Shown here one piece after another: positions 26,090 to 34,461 of a DNA stretch of 64,000 bases (the stretch's first letter is position 1; each line of letters starts with the position of its first letter). Under the pieces are notes generated by a model. It saw only the letters and a list, made by a program, of their open reading frames with translations, was not told the origin of the DNA and made no database searches. The stretch is from an uncultured Pelagibacteraceae bacterium (GTDB lineage: Bacteria > Pseudomonadota > Alphaproteobacteria > Pelagibacterales > Pelagibacteraceae). The DNA lies in assembly GCA_902624495.1 (NCBI GenBank), contig CACNYH010000001.1:62001-126000 (forward strand), read 5' to 3'. A program made the position numbers and the translations under genes.

Positions 26090-27217
26090 ATGTCTACAAA
26101 GTCTAAAAGTATTGAAACAAAAACTGATTTCAATCAGGATGAAAGACTCAAAAAAGTTTCCAAATTAAGATTATTGTTAAATAGACCCGAACTTGGCGCT
26201 CTTGGTGGAGCTATACTTGTATTTATATTTTTCGGTATAGTTGCCGGAGATACAGGGATGTTCAGTGCTTACGGAGTTTTAAATTTCTTAGATGTTTCTG
26301 CAAATCTTGGAATAATAGCTATTGCAGCTGCAATGTTAATGATAGGTGGAGAATTTGATCTATCAATTGGATCTATGATAGGTTTTGCAGGTATTTGTAT
26401 AGCTATTCCAGCAATTTATTGGGGATGGCCATTATGGATGAGTATAATTTTTGCATTTTCAATGGCAGTTCTTGTTGGATATTTTAATGGAATATTAGTG
26501 GTTAGGACAGGGCTACCATCATTTATTGTAACTCTTGCAATGCTTTTTATTTTAAGAGGAGCAACTTTAGCTATAACAAGATTGATTACTGGTCGAACTC
26601 AAGTTCCAGGCCTAAGAGTTTTAATCGAGGATGATCCATTAGCATGGATATTTGCAACTGATACATTTAAATGGGTTTTCACTTGGTTAGGTTCGATGAA
26701 TCTTATTGCATTAAGAACTGATGGAACCCCACTCGCCACAGGAATTCCACCATCTGTAATATGGTTCATAGCCTTAGCAATCATTACAACATGGATTCTA
26801 ATGAAAACAAGATACGGAAATTGGATATTTGCATCTGGAGGGGATAAAAATGGCGCTAACAATGTTGGAGTTCCAGTTGGTAGAGTAAAAATAAGTTTAT
26901 TTATAGGTACTGCAGTTGCAGCAACTATTTTTGCTACTATTCAAGTTTTAGATGCTGGTTCAGCTGATACAATGCGTGGAACTTTAAAGGAGTTAGAAGC
27001 TATTGCGGCTGCAGTTGTTGGTGGTTGTTTATTAACTGGTGGATATGGTTCAGCTATAGGTGCAGCATTTGGAGCCTTGATATTTGGTACGGTTTCAATG
27101 GGAATATTTTATACCGATGTAGACACAGACTGGTTTAAAGTTTTTTTAGGAGCAATGATGTTGATTGCTGTAATCTTTAATAATTATATAAGAAGGAAGG
27201 TAACAGAGAGTAAATAA
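26090..27217 (+). CDS. Sugar/cyclitol ABC transporter permease (RbsC family)
   Basis: An inner-membrane permease with about nine hydrophobic segments after a 35-residue cytoplasmic N-terminus. It has the branched-chain/ribose-type permease signature [23 protein letters not shown] near the C-terminus and [21 protein letters not shown] near residue 85. The 375 residues include an unusual insertion of about 45 residues with acidic and Trp-rich content ([21 protein letters not shown]), seen in some inositol/fructose-type permeases. It overlaps the ATPase gene start by one base. Confidence 0.92.
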   Translation: MSTKSKSIETKTDFNQDERLKKVSKLRLLLNRPELGALGGAILVFIFFGIVAGDTGMFSAYGVLNFLDVSANLGIIAIAAAMLMIGGEFDLSIGSMIGFAGICIAIPAIYWGWPLWMSIIFAFSMAVLVGYFNGILVVRTGLPSFIVTLAMLFILRGATLAITRLITGRTQVPGLRVLIEDDPLAWIFATDTFKWVFTWLGSMNLIALRTDGTPLATGIPPSVIWFIALAIITTWILMKTRYGNWIFASGGDKNGANNVGVPVGRVKISLFIGTAVAATIFATIQVLDAGSADTMRGTLKELEAIAAAVVGGCLLTGGYGSAIGAAFGALIFGTVSMGIFYTDVDTDWFKVFLGAMMLIAVIFNNYIRRKVTESK

Positions 27218-28011
27218 TGTCTGACTATTTAGTTCAATTTAATAATATTAGTAAATTTTTTGGAAAGGTTATTGCTTTGAAAGATGTAACAATGAAATTA
27301 AAAAAAGGTGAAATTATGTGTCTTCTTGGTGACAATGGTGCAGGCAAATCAACCTTGATAAAAACATTGGCTGGAGTGCACAGACCTGATGAAGGTGAAA
27401 TTATTGTCGAGGGTAAGAAAACAATATTTGACAGCCCAAAAGATGCATTAGATATGGGAATAGCTACCGTGTATCAAGACCTAGCTTTAGTTTCTTTAAT
27501 GAGTGTAACAAGAAATTTTTTCATGGGAAGAGAACCCATGAAAGGTCCACCATTTTTCAAAACATTCGATATAGAAAAAGCAAATAAGATAGCAGCCGAG
27601 AGAATGGGGCAGATAGGTATTGATGTTAGAGATCCATCTCAGGCAGTCGGAACGATGTCTGGTGGTGAAAGACAGTGTTTAGCAATAAGTAGAGCTATAT
27701 ACTTTGGAGCAAAAGTTCTTGTTTTAGATGAGCCTACTTCTGCTCTAGGAGTTCACCAAGCTTCAGTTGTTTTAAAATATATAGTTAAAGCTGCTTCTCA
27801 GGGATTAGCAGTAATTCTAATAACACATAACGTTCATCATGCCTATCCAGTTGGAAATAGCTTTACAGTATTAAATAGGGGAAAAAGTTTAGGCACATAT
27901 GAAAAAAAAGATATTTCTAGAGAAAAACTTTTAAGTATGATGGCAGGTGGAGAAGAATTAAATAAATTAGAAGTTGAACTTCAAGAAATGAACAGATCTT
28001 CAGCTAATTAA
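27217..28011 (+). CDS. Sugar/cyclitol ABC transporter ATP-binding protein, single domain
   Basis: The ATPase of the importer. Walker A is [12 protein letters not shown] (near residue 38), Q-loop VYQDLALV, signature [14 protein letters not shown], Walker [12 protein letters not shown] and switch His in [10 protein letters not shown]. It has only one nucleotide-binding domain (264 residues) rather than the fused double domain of RbsA or IatA, so it must dimerise, as in FrcA-type systems. It is translationally coupled to the permease and to the following kinase gene by one-base overlaps. Confidence 0.95.
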   Translation: MSDYLVQFNNISKFFGKVIALKDVTMKLKKGEIMCLLGDNGAGKSTLIKTLAGVHRPDEGEIIVEGKKTIFDSPKDALDMGIATVYQDLALVSLMSVTRNFFMGREPMKGPPFFKTFDIEKANKIAAERMGQIGIDVRDPSQAVGTMSGGERQCLAISRAIYFGAKVLVLDEPTSALGVHQASVVLKYIVKAASQGLAVILITHNVHHAYPVGNSFTVLNRGKSLGTYEKKDISREKLLSMMAGGEELNKLEVELQEMNRSSAN

Positions 28012-28913
28012 TGCAAATAGGAATAGATTTAGGCGCTACAAAAATCGAAAGTGTACTTCTTGATCAAAATGGCTCAGAAATTTTAAGAGAAAGAAATAAC
28101 ACTCCAAAAGACTATAAAGAAACAATAATTTCTATCAGTAATATTGTTAAGAATATTGAAACAAAATTTAATAAAAAATTTAGTGTTGGTATTTGCCATC
28201 CCGGATCAACAATAAGTGAAACCGGTTTGATTAAAAATTCTAATAATTCTACATGGATGAATAACAAGCCTTTTCAAAAAGATATTTCTAATGAATTAAA
28301 TAGAATTATTTATTGCGAAAATGATGCTAATTGTTTTGCTTTATCTGAAGCTACTGATGGATCAGCAAGCCACTATAAAATTGTATTTGGAGTAATTCTT
28401 GGATCTGGTTGTGGAGGAGGTTTAGTAATAGATAAAAAAATAGTATCCGGATCAAATGGACTTTCAGGTGAATGGGGTCATAATCCATTACCTTATTACG
28501 GTAATCTAGATGATGAGGATATTAACTTAGGTGAGGGTACCCTTGTAAAAAATATTAATATAGAAAAGTTTATTTCTGGTAAAGGTTTAGAGGATCTATA
28601 TTTTAAAAAAAAGAATGAAAGAAAAAGCACTAAAGAGATTTTTTCAGACGTGCTTAATAATGAAGAATTTATAAACAATTTTTATAGTAGATTATCGAGA
28701 AGTCTCTCAATTCTAATAAATACTATTGATCCGGATGTAATAGTATTTGGTGGAGGTGTCTCTAACGAGATAAAGGATTTAAATTTAATAAAAAAAATGA
28801 CTGCTAATTTCTCTGGGAATTTAAATATTAAAACTTCATTTATAAAACCCAAATATGGAGATGCAAGTGGAGTACGTGGCGCTGCAATTTTGGGTAGACA
28901 GAATTCTATTTAA
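28011..28913 (+). CDS. ROK-family sugar kinase lacking the zinc cysteines
   Basis: A kinase of the ROK family. The phosphate-binding motif is IGIDLGATKIE (3-13), the catalytic Asp is D105 in ENDANCFAL, and FGVILGSGCGGGLVIDKKIV and VIVFGGGVSN complete the ATP site. The zinc motif normally seen after GHNPL (H157 here) as CxCGxxGCxE is replaced by EGTLVKNINIEKF (175-187), with no cysteine. Coupling to the ABC importer suggests that it phosphorylates the imported sugar or a breakdown product; it could replace IolC, which is not in the window. The 3' end overlaps the convergent oxidoreductase gene by eight bases. Confidence 0.88.
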   Translation: MQIGIDLGATKIESVLLDQNGSEILRERNNTPKDYKETIISISNIVKNIETKFNKKFSVGICHPGSTISETGLIKNSNNSTWMNNKPFQKDISNELNRIIYCENDANCFALSEATDGSASHYKIVFGVILGSGCGGGLVIDKKIVSGSNGLSGEWGHNPLPYYGNLDDEDINLGEGTLVKNINIEKFISGKGLEDLYFKKKNERKSTKEIFSDVLNNEEFINNFYSRLSRSLSILINTIDPDVIVFGGGVSNEIKDLNLIKKMTANFSGNLNIKTSFIKPKYGDASGVRGAAILGRQNSI

Positions 28914-30063
28914 GTATTGAATTAATCTCTTTGTTTGAAAATGGCTCCGGCTTTTTACATTTTATAGAAATTTTTTGTTTTTTGCTATTTTTTGCAGACA
29001 AATGAATTGCTTCTATAATATTTAAAACGTGAAGAGATAAATTTCCGTTACATCTATGTGTTTTCTTATTTTGAATTGAATATATCATCTCCGATAATCC
29101 AACACCTCTATAATTTGCGTTAGTAGGAGACTCATTTGCTCTAGAACTTTGGGTTCTTATATTAATTTTTCCCAATGACATTTTGTTTGTTTGATGATTC
29201 TTCCATGTGCTACCTAATTTTTTACTGATTAAAACCGATCCGCCAAACATATTTGGGTCTGGAACTATCATAGAACCGTTGTCTCCGTAAAGTTCTATGT
29301 GGTTTCTTAGATGAGAAATAACATCAAAAGATAAAGTTAATCTAATTATTGTCCCATTATGAAATTTTAAAGTAGAAAAGTAAGTTGTGGGACACTCCAC
29401 TTTAAATTTTTTACCCCTTTTTGGTCCTATACCGATAGTTCGTTTGTTTACCCCTTTTGAGCTTATACTTGTTACTTCTTTAGCTGGACCTAATAAATTT
29501 ACTAAAGCTGTTAAATAATATGGACCCATGTCTATAACTGGTCCTCCTCCTTTTTTAGCAAACCAAGGCTCTGGGTTAGGATGATAGGATTGTATACCTG
29601 GATAGGCAAATATTCCTGTACCAAACTTCACTTTACCTATTACTTTTTTGTCTAAAAGTTCTCTTGCTTTTTGATTGCCTCCACCTAAAAAAGTATCAGG
29701 AGCATTTCCTATGAAAAGTTTTTTTCTTTTTGCTATTTTTATAAGTTCTTTCCCATCTTTGAATGAAACCGCCAATGGTTTTTCAGAATAAACGTGTTTA
29801 CCATTAAGTAATGATTTTTTAGCTATTAAATAATGTGCATTAGGTATTGTTAAGTTTAGAATAACTTGAATTTCTTTATCTTTAAGTAATTCATTAACCG
29901 ATGCTGAACTTATCTTATAAGTTTTAGCACACTTTTGAGCTGCAAATTTGTTAATATCAGCACATTTAATTATCTTAAAATTATTGAAATATTTATGCGC
30001 CCTAAAATAAGTTTCAGCTATATGACCGCAGCCAATTAGACCGACTTTATAAACCTTTCCCAT
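28906..30063 (-). CDS. Gfo/Idh/MocA family oxidoreductase
   Basis: A second dehydrogenase of the inositol dehydrogenase superfamily, 385 residues. It has the Rossmann motif VGLIGCGHIAETYFRAH, the YSEKPLAVSFKDG motif near residue 94 and GGGPVIDMGPYYLTALVNLLGPAKEVTS in the C-terminal domain. It differs clearly from the IolG-like protein at 24007-25002 and is closer to the glucose-fructose oxidoreductase/AfrA-like branch. It lies downstream of IolD on the minus strand (eight bases between them), suggesting a role in the same cyclitol or sugar pathway; the substrate is unknown. Confidence 0.82.
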   Translation of the reverse strand: MGKVYKVGLIGCGHIAETYFRAHKYFNNFKIIKCADINKFAAQKCAKTYKISSASVNELLKDKEIQVILNLTIPNAHYLIAKKSLLNGKHVYSEKPLAVSFKDGKELIKIAKRKKLFIGNAPDTFLGGGNQKARELLDKKVIGKVKFGTGIFAYPGIQSYHPNPEPWFAKKGGGPVIDMGPYYLTALVNLLGPAKEVTSISSKGVNKRTIGIGPKRGKKFKVECPTTYFSTLKFHNGTIIRLTLSFDVISHLRNHIELYGDNGSMIVPDPNMFGGSVLISKKLGSTWKNHQTNKMSLGKINIRTQSSRANESPTNANYRGVGLSEMIYSIQNKKTHRCNGNLSLHVLNIIEAIHLSAKNSKKQKISIKCKKPEPFSNKEINSILK

Positions 30064-30071
30064 TTAAAAGT

Positions 30072-31916
30072 TTATACACCTTTTCTCTGTTTTTTCTTCC
30101 CTTCTAGGTGTTCTTTTAGGGCTCTTTCATTTTCCTTAGTCGTTGGTATTGAAAGAGTAGGGCTTTCCCAGTAAGCAGAACCCTCTAGCCATTGATATCC
30201 ATCAGTATGAATACTTATAACATAAGTTTTCTTGGATTTTTTTGCTCTTTTAAAGGCTTCTTCTAGTTCAGATATTGAGTTCACTTGTTCTCCCTCTGCG
30301 CCCATACTTTTTGCATGCGATGCGAAGTCAACTGGAACAAGATTAGGAGTTTTAGAACTTTTTAACAAACAATTAAATTCTTTACCTCCCTTATACAATT
30401 GCAGTCTATTAATAACTGCATGACCACCGTTATCGCAAACTATTATAATCAATTTATTATTAGTAATTACCGAGCTGTAAATATCTGAATTGTAAAGCAA
30501 ATATGACCCATCTCCAACGAATGCTATAACATCTTTATCAGGGTTTGCCATTTTAATCCCCAGAGCTCCTGAAATTTCATAACTCATACAACTAAAACCC
30601 CATTCAGTTTCATGAGTATTTAATTCTCTAGGTCGCCAAACTTGTACGACTTCTCCTACCAAACCGCCTGCCGCAGTAACAGCTATATCTGATGGATCAG
30701 AATTTCTATAAATTGCACCAACTGCATGCGCATAACTAGGTAATTTTTGATTAGTAGGACCGCTTTCTTTGTCTACATATTCATTCCAATTTTTTAATTC
30801 TGATTGTGCTTTTTTATACCAACTATCCTCTGCTTTCCAACTTCCTAGAACTAAAGATAATTCAGACAATGAAACCTTAGCATCACCAACTACAGCTTGT
30901 GCCATATGTTTATTTGCATCAAATCTAGCTGCATTAATAGATACAAGTTTGAAATTTGGATTTTCGAAATTTGCCCAAGATCCTGTAGTAAAATCTGCTA
31001 GCTTAGTACCTATTGCTATAGCTAAATCTGTTTTCTTTGCCATGTTATTTGCAGCTTTACCGCCAAGGCCACCTATTGGTCCTAAAAAGTGAGAATGATC
31101 TCTTTTCATAGTAGAATAACCCATGACGGTTTGTGTTACTGGTATATTATGTTTTTTTGCAAATTCAGATAATTCATCCATTGCATCAGAGTAAAATACT
31201 CCTCCTCCTGAAATTATTATGGGATTTTTAGAGGTTTTAATTGCCTCAGCTGCTTTTTTTATTTGATAATCATCTGGACGTGGACGCCTAATCGAATGAA
31301 CTCTTTCTTTAAAAAATTCTTCAGGGTAATCGAATACTTCGCCTTGGACATCTTGACTTAAAGAGATACATGCGGGGCCACAATCGGCAGGATCAAGCAT
31401 AACTTCAATTGCCTGAGGTAAAGTAGAAATTATTTGCTCAGGACGAGTAATTCTATCAAAGTATCTAACTACCGGTTTAAATCCATCATTTTGAGTAATC
31501 CCAGGATTATTAAAATGCTCAACCTGTTGTAAAACTGGATCCGGCATCCTATTAGCAAAAGTATCGCCAGGTAAAAATAAAATTGGAAGTCTATTACTCA
31601 TTGCAACAGCTGCTGCAGTAATCATATTTGTAGAACCAGGCCCAACTGAACTTGTTGCAATAAAGATTTGTTTTCTTCTTTTCGCTCTTGAATAAGCTAT
31701 TCCGGTAAGGGCCATATTTTGCTCATGATGACCTCTCCAAGTAGGAAGTTCTTTTTGATTTTCTTCAAGCGCTTGTCCTAAACATGCTACATTACCGTGT
31801 CCAAAAATTCCAAATGCACCTGGAAATAATGGCTCTTTCTTTCCGTCAATTAAAATTTTTTGTTTTGTAAGGAATTTGACGAGTGCATGAGCACAAGTAA
31901 GTTGAATGTTTTTCAT
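30072..31916 (-). CDS. iolD: 3D-(3,5/4)-trihydroxycyclohexane-1,2-dione acylhydrolase
   Basis: IolD opens the trihydroxycyclohexane-dione ring in myo-inositol breakdown, using thiamine diphosphate. The N-terminal Pyr domain has FGIFGHGNVACLGQALEE and WRGHHEQNMALTGIAYSRA, with the conserved Glu that activates ThDP; the C-terminal domain has the ThDP motif VIAFVGDGSYLLYNSDIYSSVITNNKLIIIVCDNGG (GDG...N). SSVGPGSTNMITAAA is also typical of IolD. The 614 residues fit the family. It is transcribed with the downstream oxidoreductase and divergently from the aldehyde dehydrogenase. Confidence 0.95.
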   Translation of the reverse strand: MKNIQLTCAHALVKFLTKQKILIDGKKEPLFPGAFGIFGHGNVACLGQALEENQKELPTWRGHHEQNMALTGIAYSRAKRRKQIFIATSSVGPGSTNMITAAAVAMSNRLPILFLPGDTFANRMPDPVLQQVEHFNNPGITQNDGFKPVVRYFDRITRPEQIISTLPQAIEVMLDPADCGPACISLSQDVQGEVFDYPEEFFKERVHSIRRPRPDDYQIKKAAEAIKTSKNPIIISGGGVFYSDAMDELSEFAKKHNIPVTQTVMGYSTMKRDHSHFLGPIGGLGGKAANNMAKKTDLAIAIGTKLADFTTGSWANFENPNFKLVSINAARFDANKHMAQAVVGDAKVSLSELSLVLGSWKAEDSWYKKAQSELKNWNEYVDKESGPTNQKLPSYAHAVGAIYRNSDPSDIAVTAAGGLVGEVVQVWRPRELNTHETEWGFSCMSYEISGALGIKMANPDKDVIAFVGDGSYLLYNSDIYSSVITNNKLIIIVCDNGGHAVINRLQLYKGGKEFNCLLKSSKTPNLVPVDFASHAKSMGAEGEQVNSISELEEAFKRAKKSKKTYVISIHTDGYQWLEGSAYWESPTLSIPTTKENERALKEHLEGKKKQRKGV

Positions 31917-31972
31917 AAATTCTTTATAAGATAGATAAATAACTTATTATATTCAATAAATTTATATAATTT
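31917..31972. promoter_or_regulatory. Divergent promoter region between iolD and aldehyde dehydrogenase gene
   Basis: A 56-bp, almost pure A/T spacer between two divergent catabolic genes. TATAAT-like hexamers occur in both directions (for example TTATATAATTTATG before the aldehyde dehydrogenase start). I see no clear operator. Assignment is by position. Confidence 0.4.
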
Positions 31973-33418
31973 ATGTACGAAAAATTCGGTCAATTTATCG
32001 ATGGTAAATGGCAACAATCATCTAGCGGAGAAACTTACGAAGTAATTAATCCAGCTACTGAGGAAGTTATAGGTAAAGCATCAAAGGCAAATAGTAAAGA
32101 TATTCAACGAGCGTTGAAGTCGGCTGAAAAAGGTTTAGAAATTTGGAAAAATACTTCCCCGTGGGAAAGATCAAAAGTTATTAGAAAAATTTCAGAGCTA
32201 ATGAGAAAAAAAGTGGATACATTATCAAAATGGCTTACATTAGAAGTTGGTAAACCTCTTACTGAAGGCGCAGGGGAAGTAGGAGGCGCAGCTGATATAT
32301 TTGAATGGAACTCTGAAGAAACAAAAAGAATTTTCGGTGAAATAAACCAAAGTCGTTTTCCAAATACAAAAATACACGTGATTTATCAACCAGTCGGCGT
32401 AGTCGCTGCGTTAGTTCCTTGGAATTTTCCGGTTATTTTAGCATCAAGAAAGATTTCAACTGCTTTAGCTGCTGGATGTTCAGTAATAGTAAAACCTGAT
32501 GTAATTACTCCAGGCAGTGTAATGGAAATAGTTGATATATGCAAAGAAGCCGGCGTTCCTCCTGGTGTGGTAAATTTATTATCTGGCGATCCAGCTGGAA
32601 TTTCATCTGAATTAATTCAATCTGATATAGTAAAAAAAATATCTATTACAGGATCAACAAGAGTAGGTAAGCTTATTCTCAAACAAGCTGCTGATAAAGT
32701 TCAAAGAGTCACAATGGAATTAAGCGGGCATTCTCCATTTATTGTCTTTGATGACGTTGATTTAAACAAAGTAACAGATATGGCTATAACAGCGAAATTT
32801 AGAAATAACGGACAAGTTTGTATATCTCCAAATAGATTTTATATACATGAGAAGAAAAAAGATGAGTTTGCTGACCTGATGGTAAAAAAAACAAAAAAAT
32901 TAAAAATAGGTAATGGCATGGACAAGGATACGATGCTTGGACCTTTATGTACAAAAGAGAGATTAGAAGGTGTTGAAAGATTAGTTGAAACAACTAAAAA
33001 GGAAGGTGGAAAAATTCTTTTAGGAGGAAAAAGAGCTGCTAATTTTAATAAAGGCTATTACTATGAACCAACTATTTTTGATAATATTAAAGATGATTTC
33101 ACAGTGATGAAAGAAGAGCCTTTCGGGCCAATAGTTCCAATTCTCAGTTTTAAAGATTTTGATGAAGTCATGATAAGAGCTAATGATAATGATCTAGGCT
33201 TAGCAAGTTACGTTTATACAACTGATTTAAAAAAAGCAAATCAAGCTTCTGACAAATTAGAAACCGGATGTGTAGCAGTAAATACACCAGTTGTAGCAGT
33301 TGCTGAGGCGCCGTTTGGAGGAATTAAACAAACTGGTTATGGAAGAGAGGGTGGATCAATGGCGATTAAAGATTATTTGAATATTAAGTACACTCACTTT
33401 GGTATTTCATACGAATGA
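31973..33418 (+). CDS. NAD(P)-dependent aldehyde dehydrogenase
   Basis: A soluble aldehyde dehydrogenase of 481 residues. N151 (PWNFP), K174 (VIVKPD), E249 (MELSGHSP) and the nucleophile C283 (NNGQVCISPNRFY) are all present. The overall pattern (VGVVAALVPWNFP, CVAVNTPVVAVAEAPFGGIKQTGYGREGG) is closest to the succinate semialdehyde/glycolaldehyde dehydrogenase branch. It is not the CoA-acylating IolA type. It overlaps the HpaI-type aldolase gene, so it probably oxidises the aldehyde released by that enzyme; this is inferred. Confidence 0.92.
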   Translation: MYEKFGQFIDGKWQQSSSGETYEVINPATEEVIGKASKANSKDIQRALKSAEKGLEIWKNTSPWERSKVIRKISELMRKKVDTLSKWLTLEVGKPLTEGAGEVGGAADIFEWNSEETKRIFGEINQSRFPNTKIHVIYQPVGVVAALVPWNFPVILASRKISTALAAGCSVIVKPDVITPGSVMEIVDICKEAGVPPGVVNLLSGDPAGISSELIQSDIVKKISITGSTRVGKLILKQAADKVQRVTMELSGHSPFIVFDDVDLNKVTDMAITAKFRNNGQVCISPNRFYIHEKKKDEFADLMVKKTKKLKIGNGMDKDTMLGPLCTKERLEGVERLVETTKKEGGKILLGGKRAANFNKGYYYEPTIFDNIKDDFTVMKEEPFGPIVPILSFKDFDEVMIRANDNDLGLASYVYTTDLKKANQASDKLETGCVAVNTPVVAVAEAPFGGIKQTGYGREGGSMAIKDYLNIKYTHFGISYE

Positions 33419-34206
33419 GGAAAAATAAATTAAAAGAAATTTTCAAATCAGGAAAACATGCAATTAATGGTTGGCTCCAAATTCCAAATTCGTTCACTGC
33501 TGAATTAATGGCAAATCAAAATTGGGACTCCTTAACTTTAGATATGCAACATGGTGTAATTGATTATCCTAATGCTGTAGGAATGCTTCAGGCAATTTCT
33601 ACAACTCAGGTTGTTCCTATGGCTAGAGTCAATTGGAACGAACCAGGGCAAATTATGAAAATACTAGATGCTGGTGCTTATGGAATAATATGTCCAATGG
33701 TAAGCAACAAAAAGGAGGCAGAGAATTTTGTAAATGCATGTATGTATCCACCTAATGGTTATAGAAGCTATGGGCCTATAAGAGGATTAGTTTATGGAGG
33801 ACCTGACTATGCTGATGAAGCTAATAATGAAATATTGAAATTCGCTATGATTGAAACAAAAGAGTCGCTAGAAAACTTAGATGAAATTATGAAAACACCA
33901 GGCTTAGATGGAATTTATATCGGACCTGCTGATTTAAGTTTGGCTATAGGGCAAAAACCTAGTTTTGATAAGCCAGAAGGAGATCCTGTTTATGAAGTAA
34001 TAATGAAAATTTTAGAACATGCTAAAAAAAATGAGATAATTGCTGGTATACAAAATGGACAACCAGAATACGCTGCAAAAATGATCAAAAAAGGTTTTCA
34101 ACTAGTTACAATAGGATCTGATCAAAGATATATGACAGCAGCTTCCAAATCAGCTTTAAGCAAACTAAAAAAAGATCAAATTAAGGACTCAGGAAAAGGG
34201 TATTAA
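33415..34206 (+). CDS. HpcH/HpaI family class II pyruvate aldolase
   Basis: A metal-dependent aldolase that cleaves 2-keto-3-deoxy or 4-hydroxy-2-keto acids into pyruvate and an aldehyde. Family motifs are LTLDMQHGVIDYPNAV (near residue 38), PMARVNWNEPGQIMKILDAGAYGIICPMV with the substrate Arg, the metal-binding Glu in AMIETKESLENLDEI and the Asp in IYIGPADLSLAIG. The 263 residues are typical of GarL/HpaI. It is coupled by ATGA overlap to the aldehyde dehydrogenase. The natural substrate is unknown; context suggests a product of inositol or sugar-acid breakdown. Confidence 0.92.
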   Translation: MRKNKLKEIFKSGKHAINGWLQIPNSFTAELMANQNWDSLTLDMQHGVIDYPNAVGMLQAISTTQVVPMARVNWNEPGQIMKILDAGAYGIICPMVSNKKEAENFVNACMYPPNGYRSYGPIRGLVYGGPDYADEANNEILKFAMIETKESLENLDEIMKTPGLDGIYIGPADLSLAIGQKPSFDKPEGDPVYEVIMKILEHAKKNEIIAGIQNGQPEYAAKMIKKGFQLVTIGSDQRYMTAASKSALSKLKKDQIKDSGKGY

Positions 34207-34212
34207 TTTTTA

Positions 34213-34461
34213 ATGAATTTCTTTGTTTATATGCTCAAATCTTTGGGCAAAAATCCCGTAACATATGTTGGTTACACAAATGATTTAAAAAAAAGAATCA
34301 ATCTCCATAATAATAATAAAGGAGCAAAATTTACCAGAGGACGTAAATGGAAACTCATTTATAAGGAAAAACTTAATTCAAAAAAAGAGGCAATTTCTAG
34401 AGAATATTATATAAAGAAAAATAGAGTATTAAGAAATAAAATTAAGGAAACAGTTAAGTGA
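34213..34461 (+). CDS. GIY-YIG domain protein (YhbQ/UPF0213-like)
   Basis: An 82-residue single-domain protein of the GIY-YIG superfamily. The two motif strands are FVYMLKS and TYVGYTNDLKKRINLHN; the second reads YVG rather than YIG. The catalytic-type Arg (KKRINLHN) and C-terminal Glu (AISREYYIKKN) are present. Small stand-alone members such as YhbQ have uncertain roles in DNA repair. It is six bases after the aldolase stop and overlaps the next glycosyltransferase gene by four bases, at the edge of the polysaccharide island. Confidence 0.86.
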   Translation: MNFFVYMLKSLGKNPVTYVGYTNDLKKRINLHNNNKGAKFTRGRKWKLIYKEKLNSKKEAISREYYIKKNRVLRNKIKETVK

